NCBI GenBank assembly: GCA_020343875.1
Contig: CP070811.1
Span: 4,087,516 to 4,145,911, forward strand
Source of the DNA: Anaerolineales bacterium
GTDB lineage: Bacteria > Chloroflexota > Anaerolineae > 4572-78 > NAK82
Reading direction: 5' to 3'
Length of the DNA: 58,396 nucleotides
Positions within the stretch are counted from its first letter, which is position 1, and each line of letters begins with the position of its first letter. Below, one piece after another: positions 16,548 through 25,718 of this stretch. The translations under genes and the position numbers were made by a program. The notes beneath the pieces are model-generated. The model worked only from the letters and a program-made list of their open reading frames with translations. It searched no databases and had not been told where the DNA came from.

Positions 16548-18398
16548 ATGATGATTAAGAAAGTCACGTATCCACGTCAGTGGCTGCTGTTATCCTTGGG
16601 CCTAGGGGTGGCCCTGCTAGCTGCCCAATGTGGCCCATCGGCTCCTGCAGGGCCGACCCCGACCGCTACATCTGCTTCTGAGGCGGCGCCTCAGCCTACT
16701 CAAGAAGAGGCCGTTACAGAGGAAGCGACCCAAGAGGAGGCCCCTGTTGACGAGTCACAGGAAGTCATCACAGAAGTCGTCGAGGAATCTAAAGCGGTCA
16801 AAGCCAGAGAGTTGGAGAAGGGTGTCACTGTGGTGAGCGATGAAGATGTGGCTGCGCCCCGCACAGAACGTGGTGGCGAGTACCGGGATGTTGGCACCTC
16901 AGATGCCGTCAGTTTTCACCCCTACCTGGTCTCCGACAGTGCCTCTCTTAGCTATCAGTCCATGGTTTATACCGGGGGCTTGCTGCGGCTGGACGAGAAC
17001 ACGCTGGAATATATTCCCAATATGGCAGAGTCCTACAGTATTTCGGAGGATGGCCTGACCTTCACCTTTAATCTTCGCCAGGACATGAAATGGAGCGATG
17101 GTCAGCCGATCACCGCCCACGATTTCCAGTGGACCTACGATCAGGTCATCGACCCGGACAACGAATTCCCCTACCTATCGCAGCTCGAATTCATCGCTTC
17201 CTATCAAGCTTTGGATGATTACACGCTGGAGGTCAAAATTGACCAGGTCTACGCTCCTGCCTTGGGCCAGATGTCGGGACTGATTACCCCGTTGCCCAAG
17301 CACGTCTGGGAAAACCTGGATTGGAGCGACCCGGAGACGAATTCTGCAATCAACAGCCCCAGCGTAGTCTCCGGCCCCTACCAGTTGCTTGAGTGGAAAC
17401 GGGATCAGTTTGCCATTTTTAAGGCCAACCAGAGTTATTGGTATCACGGTCCGCCAAACATTGAGCGTTATACCATCGAGATCGTGCCCGATCAAGACAT
17501 CGCCTATCAGAAGATGAAGAGCGGCGAAACCGATACCGGCATCATCACTCCAGAGAATCTGGCAGAAGCCCGTCAATTGGATAACATCACCGTTTACGAG
17601 TGGTGGCCTGCCGTGGCCAGGTGGAGCTACATTGGCTTGAACATGCGCGAGGGCTTCCCCACCCACGACATTAACGTGCGCCACGGCATCAACTACGCGG
17701 TTGACAAGCAATTGCTCACCGAGGAAGTGATGCTGGGGCAAGCCAAACGGCTCTGCTCTGCCTATCCCGAAACCTCTTGGGTTTATAACCCCGATGTGCC
17801 CTGCTATGAATACGATCCTGATAAGGCCATTGCCGAATTTGAGCAAGCGGGTTATACCTTCCAAGATGGTAAAATGCTGGATGAGAATGGCCAGCAACTA
17901 ACGTTGACGCTGCTCTATGGCCCTAACACCAACCAGACTCGCGAGCTGATTGCTCTGAGCGTTCAGGATTACCTGGCCGATATTGGGATTGAGGTGGAAA
18001 TACAGGCCGTGGAGTGGTCCAGTTACCTGGAAGCGGTTCAGGCGGAAGAACCTGATTGGGATATGGCCATTGGCACGTGGTCAGCTACCATCGAACCGCA
18101 CATCATGTATACTATTTGGGCTGAGGAAAACATTCCTGCTCTAAACTTCGTGGGCTACGTCAACAAAGAGGTGGAAGCCCTCTTTGAGGAAGCGGGGGCC
18201 ACCTACGACACCGAGTTCCGCAAGGGGAAATATCAGGAGATTCAGAAGATTATTGCCGAAGAGGCGCCCTATATGTTCCTCTTCTATAATAAGACCTGGA
18301 GCGGGCAGAATAACCGGATTCAAGGCATCGACCCCAGGCCGCTGGGGATTACCTGGAACTTTGAAGACTGGTACATCGTAGGAGAGTCAGACGAGTGA
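16548..18398 (+). CDS. Family-5 ABC transporter substrate-binding lipoprotein
   Basis: This 616-residue extracytoplasmic solute-binding protein belongs to the DppA/OppA/NikA family, which binds peptides, nickel complexes or oligosaccharides. It starts with a lipoprotein-like signal (LGVALLAAQC; the Gln before Cys is unusual) and a Pro/Thr/Glu-rich linker to about residue 105. The domain itself carries the family signature region from PHLYVSDS-like sequence to LRLDENTLEYIPNMAES and the lobe motif WSDGQPITAHDFQWTYD. Cys and aromatic residues in the ligand zone do not reveal the substrate. AGGAGG precedes the ATG pair at 16548/16551. It is followed with a 4-bp overlap by two permease genes. Confidence 0.92.
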   Translation: MMIKKVTYPRQWLLLSLGLGVALLAAQCGPSAPAGPTPTATSASEAAPQPTQEEAVTEEATQEEAPVDESQEVITEVVEESKAVKARELEKGVTVVSDEDVAAPRTERGGEYRDVGTSDAVSFHPYLVSDSASLSYQSMVYTGGLLRLDENTLEYIPNMAESYSISEDGLTFTFNLRQDMKWSDGQPITAHDFQWTYDQVIDPDNEFPYLSQLEFIASYQALDDYTLEVKIDQVYAPALGQMSGLITPLPKHVWENLDWSDPETNSAINSPSVVSGPYQLLEWKRDQFAIFKANQSYWYHGPPNIERYTIEIVPDQDIAYQKMKSGETDTGIITPENLAEARQLDNITVYEWWPAVARWSYIGLNMREGFPTHDINVRHGINYAVDKQLLTEEVMLGQAKRLCSAYPETSWVYNPDVPCYEYDPDKAIAEFEQAGYTFQDGKMLDENGQQLTLTLLYGPNTNQTRELIALSVQDYLADIGIEVEIQAVEWSSYLEAVQAEEPDWDMAIGTWSATIEPHIMYTIWAEENIPALNFVGYVNKEVEALFEEAGATYDTEFRKGKYQEIQKIIAEEAPYMFLFYNKTWSGQNNRIQGIDPRPLGITWNFEDWYIVGESDE

Positions 18399-19447
18399 GG
18401 CGATCTCTGACGCGATACATCTTTCGGCGCGGGCTCCAATCCATCTTCCTGGTATGGCTGGCGACCCTTATTGGCTTTACCGTCTATCAGTTGGCACCTG
18501 GCGGTCCGCTTCAATTCCTGGATGACAATCCCAAGCGTACCAGTGCTGACTACGATCGTCTGGCTCAAATGTACGGCTTGGAGCGCCCCACCTTGGTGCA
18601 GTATTTGGCCTGGCTGACTGGCGAGGATTGGTTTGCTGTGCTTCCCAATGGCCTGGCCTGGCAAAGTGGCCGCTGTATCAGCAACGCCGACAAATGCGGG
18701 CGCGGCATCCTCCGTCTGGACTTCGGCCGTTCCTTTTACTTCAAGGGTGAGTCGGTTATCGGTCTGATCGCGCAGCGCATACCGGCCACTTTCCTTCTGG
18801 GGGCCTCCAGTTTGGCCATCGCCGTCGTGGTCGGCGTCCCAGCCGGCATTTATGCCGCGCTCAATCGGGGCAGATTGCCGGATCACATCATCCGCTTCGC
18901 CACCGTGCTGGTCAATACGGTGCCCGAATGGTGGATTGGGCTGCTGCTGCTAATATTCCTGGGCGGCTACCTGGGTCTGGTACCCTTGGGCGGTATGCAG
19001 ACCATTGGCGATGGATCTTTGCCAGATCGCTTACATCATCTTATCTTGCCGGCAGTCGTTGGCGCTGTAGGTGGCTGGATCAGCACCTCTCGCATTATTC
19101 GTTTTGAGATACTCGAGGTCTTGAACCAGGATTACGTCAGGACAGCCCGGGCCAAGGGCCTATCAAGGCGGGTGGTCATCGTGCGCCACGTGCTACGCAA
19201 CGCCTTGCTGCCCTTTGTGACCGGCCTGAGCGGAATCTTTCTCCTCTTTCTGTCGGGCTCGATTCTGTTTGAGTTGGTTTTCTCATGGCCGGGTATGGGA
19301 CGTTTGGCGGTTACGGCCATCAACAGCCGGGATTATCCGGTGATGATGGGGCTGTTTGTGATCAGCTCCTTTTTGGGCATCTTGGGCGTCTTGATGGTTG
19401 ATATTCTCTACAGCTTTGTAGATCCTCGTGTTAAGTATGAGTTATAA
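18395..19447 (+). CDS. ABC transporter permease, DppB/OppB type
   Basis: The 350-residue inner-membrane permease has the binding-protein-dependent transport signature EVLNQDYVRTARAKGLSRRVVI (EAA loop) in its cytoplasmic loop, and six predicted membrane helices. The start GTG overlaps the lipoprotein stop (GTGA), indicating tight coupling. Compared with DppB, the segment between helix 1 and the core has an extra loop with two Cys residues (GRCISNADKCGRG). The extra loop faces outward and might carry a disulfide. Confidence 0.93.
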   Translation: MRRSLTRYIFRRGLQSIFLVWLATLIGFTVYQLAPGGPLQFLDDNPKRTSADYDRLAQMYGLERPTLVQYLAWLTGEDWFAVLPNGLAWQSGRCISNADKCGRGILRLDFGRSFYFKGESVIGLIAQRIPATFLLGASSLAIAVVVGVPAGIYAALNRGRLPDHIIRFATVLVNTVPEWWIGLLLLIFLGGYLGLVPLGGMQTIGDGSLPDRLHHLILPAVVGAVGGWISTSRIIRFEILEVLNQDYVRTARAKGLSRRVVIVRHVLRNALLPFVTGLSGIFLLFLSGSILFELVFSWPGMGRLAVTAINSRDYPVMMGLFVISSFLGILGVLMVDILYSFVDPRVKYEL

Positions 19448-19452
19448 CGACT

Positions 19453-20514
19453 ATGGCTCAAGATGCATTAAGGTTGCCCGGTCAGGCGGCAAAACCTATC
19501 CAAGAAGTCAAAGAGCAGACCTACTGGGGTGCGGTCCGGTTCAAACTGTTCCGGGATAAGATCACCATGGCCGCCATGGCCTTGCTGATCTTTATGATAG
19601 CCATCACCCTGGCCGCGCCTTGGCTGACTGAGAACTTTTTGGGCTTTGACCCCACTGATACCAACCTTCGGAATCGCAGTCTGCCCCCCACTTGGGCGGT
19701 CGCGGCTTGGCCCGAGTTCCAGCACTTCGCCAGTACCTGCCAGGCGGGTGGCATAGCTCATTGCTCATGGTCAACCTGGTCAGACGTCCTGTCTGACTCT
19801 GCCGCTGGCGTTAAAGCGTGTCTAACGGCTGGCCCGGGCACCTGCCACTGGATGGGAACCGACCAGGCCGGTCGGGATGTGTTGAGCAGAGGCATTTATG
19901 GGGGGCGTATCTCTCTACGCATTGGCGTCTACGTAGCCGGGCTATCGATGACGCTGGGTATCGTGATGGGGCTGATCAGCGGCTACTACGCAGCCACCTT
20001 GGTCGACGACATCATCAACGCCGTAATCCAAACCTTGAGCAGCATTCCCCTCCTCTTCCTGCTTATTATCTTGTCCGGCGTCTTTCAGCCCGGGCCGGAA
20101 GGGCTGGCCTTTCTGCTGGGTATTTTCGGCTGGATGGGTATCTCACGTCTGATCCGGGGCCAAATCTTCTCCATTCGCGAACGGGACTATATCATTGCCA
20201 GCCGTGCGACAGGCGCTTCAATCTGGCGTATCATGTTCCGCCACATGCTACCCAATGTCTCGTCCATTGCGATTGTCATCGGTGTCTTTAATATCGCTGG
20301 CGCCATCATTGCCGAAGCCGGGCTGAGCTATCTGGGGGTTGGCATTGGCCCTCCCCTACCCAGTTGGGGCAATATGATGCAGGGTTCGCTGGGTAATTTC
20401 ACGGATGCGCCCTGGCTGGTGCTGGCACCCGGCTTGTTTATCTTCCTGACCACTCTCTCCATCTACCTGATTGGGGATGGCCTGCGTGATGCCTTGGACC
20501 CATGGGTGAAATGA
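19453..20514 (+). CDS. ABC transporter permease, DppC/OppC type
   Basis: The 353-residue partner permease begins with the OppC N-terminal segment and one membrane helix. It then has a roughly 70-residue outward loop with four Cys residues (about 95-140), the MGTDQAGRDVLSR motif, and the core with EAA loop REDYIIASRATGAS-like sequence (REDY is RERDY here) and five helices. It lies 5 bp after the DppB-type gene. No ATPase gene (DppD/DppF) follows; the next gene is convergent. The importer therefore relies on ATPases encoded elsewhere. Confidence 0.93.
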   Translation: MAQDALRLPGQAAKPIQEVKEQTYWGAVRFKLFRDKITMAAMALLIFMIAITLAAPWLTENFLGFDPTDTNLRNRSLPPTWAVAAWPEFQHFASTCQAGGIAHCSWSTWSDVLSDSAAGVKACLTAGPGTCHWMGTDQAGRDVLSRGIYGGRISLRIGVYVAGLSMTLGIVMGLISGYYAATLVDDIINAVIQTLSSIPLLFLLIILSGVFQPGPEGLAFLLGIFGWMGISRLIRGQIFSIRERDYIIASRATGASIWRIMFRHMLPNVSSIAIVIGVFNIAGAIIAEAGLSYLGVGIGPPLPSWGNMMQGSLGNFTDAPWLVLAPGLFIFLTTLSIYLIGDGLRDALDPWVK

Positions 20515-20527
20515 CGGTGTATTTCCC

Positions 20528-21352
20528 CTACCGCATGCGCAAGGTACGCAGATCCTTTTCCAGAATCTCCGGGATTTGGGCCTCTACCTGGTCCAGGTCA
20601 TCCCCCTTGTAGTCATTGACCCTGATGTAGCGACCGCTGAGGGCGTCGAAGCGGCCCGAAGCAAACTCCACCGCTAAATTGGCTGCCTCGGTAGGCGGCA
20701 CGTCTTTCTCCTCCTCGAAACGTTGGGCCGTATCAGGTAACCAGCGCCGGTTTTCCTCCGTCAGCTGATACTCCGACATAGCGGTGCGAACGAAGCCAGG
20801 CCTGAGTGCAAAAACCATGACTCCGTGCTGCATAAGCTCGACCGCCAGGGTCTCCGTGAAGCGCATGACAGCTGCTTTGCTGGACGCGTAGGCAGACCCG
20901 TAGGGCAACGGCAGATCGGTTCCTCCCCCAATCAGATTGATGACCCGACCCTTGCCCCGCGCAACCATGCCCGGCACCACTTCGCGGCAACACAGGAAGA
21001 CTCCCAGTGTGTTAATGGTGACATCGGCCCACCACAGCTCTGGATCCACTTCCCAGGTTGGGCCGATGCAGTTGAAGGCGCCCGCGTTGTTGACCAGCAG
21101 GTCAACCGCTCCCAACTCAGCTTCCACGCGGCGTACCATCCTCTTGACGGCGTTGTGATCGGTCACATCTGCGGGTAATGCAAGCGCCATCCCGCTTTCA
21201 TCCCGAATCTCGGCGGATACCGCTTCGAGTTGGGCAGCGCTGCGTGCAACCAGGGCAACCTTCGCTCCTTCTTCTGCATAGCGTTGGGCGATGGCACGCC
21301 CAATGCCACGGCTGGCGCCGGTCACTATGGCTACCTGGTCTTTCAGTTTCAT
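20528..21352 (-). CDS. Short-chain dehydrogenase/reductase
   Basis: A classical 274-residue SDR with NAD(P)-binding TGASRGIGRAIA, the NNAG motif (VNNAGAFNC), and the active-site YASSK (Tyr-x-x-x-Lys) after GGGTDLPLPYGSA. The motif VARSAAQ after strand 2 suggests NADP preference. The substrate is unknown. The ATG at 21352 is preferred over the longer frame because GGAGG lies 8 nt upstream and the protein then begins MKLKDQVAIVTG. It is 26 bp downstream of the cyclase gene on the same strand and is likely co-transcribed. Confidence 0.92.
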   Translation of the reverse strand: MKLKDQVAIVTGASRGIGRAIAQRYAEEGAKVALVARSAAQLEAVSAEIRDESGMALALPADVTDHNAVKRMVRRVEAELGAVDLLVNNAGAFNCIGPTWEVDPELWWADVTINTLGVFLCCREVVPGMVARGKGRVINLIGGGTDLPLPYGSAYASSKAAVMRFTETLAVELMQHGVMVFALRPGFVRTAMSEYQLTEENRRWLPDTAQRFEEEKDVPPTEAANLAVEFASGRFDALSGRYIRVNDYKGDDLDQVEAQIPEILEKDLRTLRMR

Positions 21353-21378
21353 GGCTGAATCCTCCACCCGCTCACATC

Positions 21379-23859
21379 CTAGATCCACTTTAACTCGTAG
21401 GTCTTGACTGGCTTTTCGCGTCCTTTCACGTGCAGTTCGTGATAGAATATGGCGTCCACCGAGCCTTTCACTGCCTGGTACACAGTTTCGCTTATCAGCA
21501 CCTTCCCGCCGGGAGTGTTTTCTTGAATACGCTTGGTCAGGTTGACTACATCGCCGATGGCGGTGTAGTCCATTCTGTCGGGCAGGCCTACGTTACCTAC
21601 CACCACCTCGCCTGCGTGAATGCCGATGCCAAAGTTGAGCAGATGCTTCTCACCGCTGTGGTGATGATAGTCGGCAAGGGCTCGCTGCATGGCAGCGGCG
21701 GATCGAACCGCTCGCAGTATGTGATCTTCTTGCTCCAACGGCGCGTTAAATATGCCCATCACGGCATCACCCATAAACTTATCCAGGGTGCCTTCATACA
21801 TCAAAATCGCGGCGGCCGCCATTGACAGGTACTGATTCAGGGCATCCACCAGCGCTTCGGGTGCCAGTTTTTCACTGAAGGCTGTGAAGTTGCGAATGTC
21901 GGCAAACAGAACCGTTATCTCTTGCCGATGGCCGCCCAACTTCAGATCACCAGGGTCTGAAGGCAGGCGGTCGACCACGGCCGGGGAAACGTAGCGACGA
22001 AACATGTTTTGCACGGCTTGCAGGCGCTTGGTTGGGGTCAGGTCGTCCATGACGATCGCCACGCCTTTGGTCTGCTCGCGGGCATCTTTTAGGGGTGTCA
22101 GGTTCAGGCTGAGGTTTACTCGACCTCGCTTGTTCAGCTCCAAGGTAATCTCGTAATTGGAGTATGGAGCTTCTTGGTTAAAGACGTTGGCTATGAGACC
22201 AGGCAGTGCAGTATCGGCCAGAAAAGGCAGGGCATTCGCATAGTGATGGCCCAGGCAACGGTTTGCTGGCACCCCCAGCATCATCTCGGCGGCCTGATTA
22301 AAAAGGGTGATCTTGCCCACAACGTCGGTGGTGATCACTGCATTGGCCATGCTGGCAAACACGTTATCCATCAGGTTTTTCATATGCGTGGTCTGCACCA
22401 GATTCCGTTGCAAGTGGTCAAACAAGGCCGCGTTTTCTAGGGCCAGCGCCGTCTGGTCGGCCAGCGTACCCAGCAGGCGGAGATCTTGGGCGCCGTAAGC
22501 TTGGCCTGATCTTCTATGCCCTAGGGCAAAAATGCCAATTAGCTCTTTCTTTTTCAAAATGGGGATGAACCACTCAAAGTTCAGCGTCTTGAGATGTTGA
22601 CGCTCATCTTTTGAAGCACTTGTGAATTCGGGAGAGAAGTCAATTGTATACTGAGCCAGGGGCTGGCGTTCGGTGACCAGGCGTTGGGTGATGGGTGTCT
22701 CTTTCCTGAGAGAGATGCTTTCAGGTAGCCGGCTGGCACCTGGCGCCGGCAGAATTCGCAGCTTGAAATACCCGTTTGATTCCGAGTCCAGCATCAGCAG
22801 GGCACTGTGGTCCACACCCAGCGTCTGGCCGATGTGGGTCAGTGCAGCTTTGCTCAGCTCGGTGAGCTGGAGAATATTGCTGATGGCCTGGCCATAGTCG
22901 TGGATGACCATCTGGAAATCATAGTGCCGACCCAACAAAATGCGATTCATCAGGCGTTGGCTGATCTGGCGAATGGGTGTGTAGACGATGGTCAGCAACA
23001 AAGCCGTGACAGACGCTACCAAGAGGGTGTGGTCCAAAACATGGCTCAGGAAAGTGGCGTCCAGAAAATCACCCAGGAACATCTGCACCAGGTAAACGCC
23101 AGTTACGTAGACAGCAACTGTAATCAGGGCTACTACCAACGCACTGGCGGCCTGGCGCGCACCTGTACCCAAATCAACTAGGTTCTCCACAAAAACGGTG
23201 TAAGCGAGCAGGGCATCACCCAACACTGTAATCATCAAGCCGGCTGTCCCCAGCGACTCCCGGGATGCTAAGTACATGCCGTAGCCTGCGATCAACACTA
23301 TGCTGGAAATAAAAGAATAGTGGAGCCTGTTTTTGTGAGCGGGACTTGGGGTTTGGAATTGCTGTATTTCGGCAGTCAGGGCCGCCGCAACCAATAGACT
23401 GGCCCAGCAGGCTACGCTTATCGCAAAAGAGACCGTTTGGAGGCCGGCCCGGCCGTTGCTCCAGGTCTGTAACGTGGCCGATGAAACGAGCCAGCCCATA
23501 TCTAAGATCACGACCAGGGCCAAAACGACTGAGCCAATCACCCAACCCCACGTTGCAATCCACGCTCGCTGCAAAAAGGAGCGCGCAAAGGCCCAATACG
23601 CCATACCGAGCACAATCAACCCGTAGGATACCAGTTGCGACCAGCCAAGATTAGGTGTCAGTGCCGGTAGCTCGGTAGCCATTACCACCAGGTTGATATT
23701 CCATAAGGCAGTTAAAAGTAGATAGGCCACCAGAAGGCGGCCTGTGGTGTCGATAAGCCGCCGCCGCAGGAGTATGTACAAGCACAACAGCAGGTGAGCC
23801 ATGGCGCCTGCAAAAGGGATCACGGCCTCAGCGGGTAATGAAAATGTGTTCACTAGCAC
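21379..23859 (-). CDS. Membrane class III adenylate cyclase with GAF and PAS domains
   Basis: This 826-residue protein has seven to eight membrane helices (residues 1-235) resembling a sensor-type 7TM region. A GAF domain (about 340-490), a PAS domain (about 505-615, VITTDVVGKITLFNQAAE) and a class III cyclase domain (about 640-826) follow. Catalytic features are present: VLFADIRNFTAFS with the first metal Asp, KFMGDAVMG with the second Asp and the adenine-reading Lys, and DYTAIGDVVNLTKR with Asp and the transition-state Asn/Arg. Lys plus Asp favour ATP, hence cAMP, over GTP. The start is GTG at 23859 with AGAGAGG 6 nt upstream. cAMP made here could feed the CRP-like sites at 29296-29410, but that link is inferred. 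Confidence 0.92.
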   Translation of the reverse strand: MLVNTFSLPAEAVIPFAGAMAHLLLCLYILLRRRLIDTTGRLLVAYLLLTALWNINLVVMATELPALTPNLGWSQLVSYGLIVLGMAYWAFARSFLQRAWIATWGWVIGSVVLALVVILDMGWLVSSATLQTWSNGRAGLQTVSFAISVACWASLLVAAALTAEIQQFQTPSPAHKNRLHYSFISSIVLIAGYGMYLASRESLGTAGLMITVLGDALLAYTVFVENLVDLGTGARQAASALVVALITVAVYVTGVYLVQMFLGDFLDATFLSHVLDHTLLVASVTALLLTIVYTPIRQISQRLMNRILLGRHYDFQMVIHDYGQAISNILQLTELSKAALTHIGQTLGVDHSALLMLDSESNGYFKLRILPAPGASRLPESISLRKETPITQRLVTERQPLAQYTIDFSPEFTSASKDERQHLKTLNFEWFIPILKKKELIGIFALGHRRSGQAYGAQDLRLLGTLADQTALALENAALFDHLQRNLVQTTHMKNLMDNVFASMANAVITTDVVGKITLFNQAAEMMLGVPANRCLGHHYANALPFLADTALPGLIANVFNQEAPYSNYEITLELNKRGRVNLSLNLTPLKDAREQTKGVAIVMDDLTPTKRLQAVQNMFRRYVSPAVVDRLPSDPGDLKLGGHRQEITVLFADIRNFTAFSEKLAPEALVDALNQYLSMAAAAILMYEGTLDKFMGDAVMGIFNAPLEQEDHILRAVRSAAAMQRALADYHHHSGEKHLLNFGIGIHAGEVVVGNVGLPDRMDYTAIGDVVNLTKRIQENTPGGKVLISETVYQAVKGSVDAIFYHELHVKGREKPVKTYELKWI

Positions 23860-23963
23860 AGTCTACCTCTCTAGTGCCATTCTTGCTTGGAAGGAAAATC
23901 AGCATCCCCATATGGGTGCGTCCCCAAAAATGGGCAAGCACAGAGGCGTATCCTCCCAGATTT

Positions 23964-23995
23964 GTCCCGATTTCTCAAATATCTGGGACGCGCCC
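23964..23995. repeat. Dispersed repeat, copy B
   Basis: GTCCCGATTTCTC, then AAATATCTGGGACGCGCCC matches copy A at 16374-16404 with a few differences in the middle. The outer GTCCC and GGGAC are complementary, as are GATTT and AAATAT in part, so it forms a hairpin. Confidence 0.55.
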
Positions 23996-24260
23996 TCCCC
24001 ATGCTGCCTGGCTGGGCGACATGAGGGATGTTATGTTGGGGGGCCAAGTAGAGACCCACGTCGGATAGTGAGCCGGAAGAGATACCGATCGGCAGGGGAA
24101 AAGCCGTCCATCAGTGCCAAGCTAGCCCTCGCAATGACCACAGCTCTGGAATGTATGCCTCCTACCCAAACCAGGCTTTCACCTCATGTCTCATCGGTCT
24201 TATGACGAGTAAATTCAGCTCGCAGAAGTCTGAATCAATCAAGGTTAGAGTCTGCCAAAA

Positions 24261-24290
24261 ATTTTAGCATAGGCGCCACAATAAGTACAA
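24261..24290 (-). promoter_or_regulatory. Candidate promoter for the adenylate cyclase
   Basis: On the minus strand, TTGTAC (24290-24285) and TAAAAT (24266-24261) are 18 bp apart, with a TG just before the -10 box. The long leader lowers certainty. Confidence 0.5.
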
Positions 24291-24336
24291 TCTGGCAACG
24301 GAGTTGCTGCCTACACTCTCAGAGAAAGGCCCTGAT

Positions 24337-24364
24337 TTGCATGCCCTCTGTCTGTGACTATAAT
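24337..24364 (+). promoter_or_regulatory. Promoter for the YbhN-like gene
   Basis: TTGCAT (24337-24342) and a perfect TATAAT (24359-24364) are 16 bp apart, placing the start of transcription near 24371, about 42 nt before the GTG at 24413. Confidence 0.7.
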
Positions 24365-24366
24365 CG

Positions 24367-24382
24367 TAAGCGATTGCGCTTA
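24367..24382. promoter_or_regulatory. Inverted repeat at the start site, possible operator
   Basis: TAAGCG-ATTG-CGCTTA is a perfect 16-bp inverted repeat that covers the predicted transcription start. A repressor bound here would block initiation. No regulator is known. Confidence 0.45.
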
Positions 24383-24412
24383 TCCTATCCGTCATAGACT
24401 GAGGGAATTTTC

Positions 24413-25402
24413 GTGCTGAAACGTTGGCAATTCTGGCTGGGCGCTGGCATCAGCGCCCTGTTCCTTGTCATCGCCTTGCGAAATCTGCGCTTGGACGATG
24501 TGTGGACCGCCATGCGCACGGCGCGATATGGCTGGATCCTGCCGGGTGTGGCAGTCTATTTCTTCGGCGTGTGGGCCCGGACCTGGCGTTGGGATTATCT
24601 GTTGCGTCCTATGAAAAGCATCCCTTTGCGCCGGCTCTTTCCGGTTGTCGTCATTGGCTATATGGGGAATAACGTCTACCCAGCCCGAGCAGGGGAAGTC
24701 ATCCGCGCCTATGTGCTGCGCCGCCGCGAAGGGGTCAGTGTCAGCGCCTCCCTGGCGACCATTGTCGTCGAGCGCGTGTTTGACGGTCTGGTGATGCTCA
24801 TTTTTGTCTTCGTGGGGCTGCCCTTCACGCCCATGCCAGGTTGGCTGCAAGTAATGGTCGTCGCTGCCTCGCTTCTCTTCTTTGGCGCACTGGCCTTGTT
24901 TATGACTCTGGCCATCAAAGTTGAGTGGGCCGAGGTAGCCTACGGTTGGCTCATTGAACGGGTTGTGCCGGCCCGTTTTCGTGCGCCGGTGCGTGGCTTT
25001 GCCGATCGCTTTATGACTGGCCTCCACTCGCTGCGTAGCGGGCGCGATGTGCTGATGCTGTTCGTCACCTCTATTGTCATCTGGTTGGCCGAGACGGTGA
25101 AATACTGGTTTGTGATGCACGCCTTCGATTTCAGCGTCCCCTTTTGGGTATTGATGCTGATGAACGGCATCGTGAACCTGGCGACCACCATCCCCTCCTC
25201 CCCTGGTTACGTGGGAACCTTCGATGCGCCTGGCATCGAAATCCTGTCCATCTTCGGTGTGGCTCGCTCTCTGGCTGCCAGTTACACGCTGGTACTGCAC
25301 GCGGCACTGTGGCTTCCCATCACGTTGCTTGGCTTCTGGTACATGGGTCGCGAGAGCGTGAGCTGGCGCGAATTTGCCCAGGCCGAAAAGTCCCTGGCCT
25401 GA
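24413..25402 (+). CDS. YbhN/LPG-synthase-TM-like integral membrane protein
   Basis: The 329-residue protein has about eight membrane helices and matches the lysylphosphatidylglycerol-synthase TM region family (UPF0104, YbhN). Typical stretches are GNNVYPARAGEVIRAYVL after the first helices and TTIPSSPGYVGTFDAPG near residue 255. In MprF the same fold flips lipids; here no synthase domain is attached, so it may move a lipid-linked substrate. The start is GTG at 24413 with GAGGGA 6-7 nt upstream. The gene has its own promoter. Confidence 0.88.
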   Translation: MLKRWQFWLGAGISALFLVIALRNLRLDDVWTAMRTARYGWILPGVAVYFFGVWARTWRWDYLLRPMKSIPLRRLFPVVVIGYMGNNVYPARAGEVIRAYVLRRREGVSVSASLATIVVERVFDGLVMLIFVFVGLPFTPMPGWLQVMVVAASLLFFGALALFMTLAIKVEWAEVAYGWLIERVVPARFRAPVRGFADRFMTGLHSLRSGRDVLMLFVTSIVIWLAETVKYWFVMHAFDFSVPFWVLMLMNGIVNLATTIPSSPGYVGTFDAPGIEILSIFGVARSLAASYTLVLHAALWLPITLLGFWYMGRESVSWREFAQAEKSLA

Positions 25403-25410
25403 TTCTCCAG

Positions 25411-25654
25411 CCCCCCGAACTGGGCTTACATGGGTAGGTTTTTTCGGTTGCGGCTCGACCAGCGATGAAGTCGCCGGTCTACAATACGACGCCCCACCCG
25501 CACCTGACGGTGGGGCAGGTGTAAATGGAGCTGAAATCGGCCCAGCCGGATTGATCCGGCGCCGTATGGTAGCCCTGAAATTCATTTCGGGGCGGGCCGT
25601 GCTGGCGTGAGCCACCCCATGGAAAAACCTACCCATGAAAGCTTAACTGGGGGG
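25411..25654. mobile_element. MITE-like element with terminal inverted repeats
   Basis: The 244-bp stretch begins and ends with six C/G bases and carries imperfect terminal inverted repeats. The inner 20 bases (25424-25443 and 25623-25642) match at 19 positions around CATGGGTAGGTTTTT. Inside are three hairpins: GCCCCACC/GGTGGGGC (25491-25516), GCCGGAT/ATCCGGC (25545-25560) and CCCTGAAAT/ATTTCGGGG (25573-25592). It encodes no protein. It fills the gap after the YbhN-like gene. A non-autonomous transposable element is the likeliest reading; a structured RNA is the alternative. No target-site duplication is evident. Confidence 0.6.
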
Positions 25655-25718
25655 ACAGTCTGCCTTGCAAGGATAGATCCATCCAGGGGAATATCGTCTT
25701 CTGAAAAGAGAACTGTTC

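Larger units (their letters stand above)
23860..24412. other. Divergent intergenic region between cyclase and YbhN-like gene
   Basis: No gene was found in this 553-bp stretch. It carries copy B of the dispersed repeat, a minus-strand promoter for the cyclase (24261-24290), a plus-strand promoter (24337-24364) and an inverted repeat at its start site. The cyclase leader would be close to 400 nt. Confidence 0.5.

Noticed and set aside
24392..25636. A 414-codon minus-strand ORF opposite the YbhN-like gene and the MITE-like element
   Set aside because: It is antisense to a clear membrane protein, lacks a Shine-Dalgarno, and its translation is low-complexity (His/Gln/Arg-rich) with no family signature.
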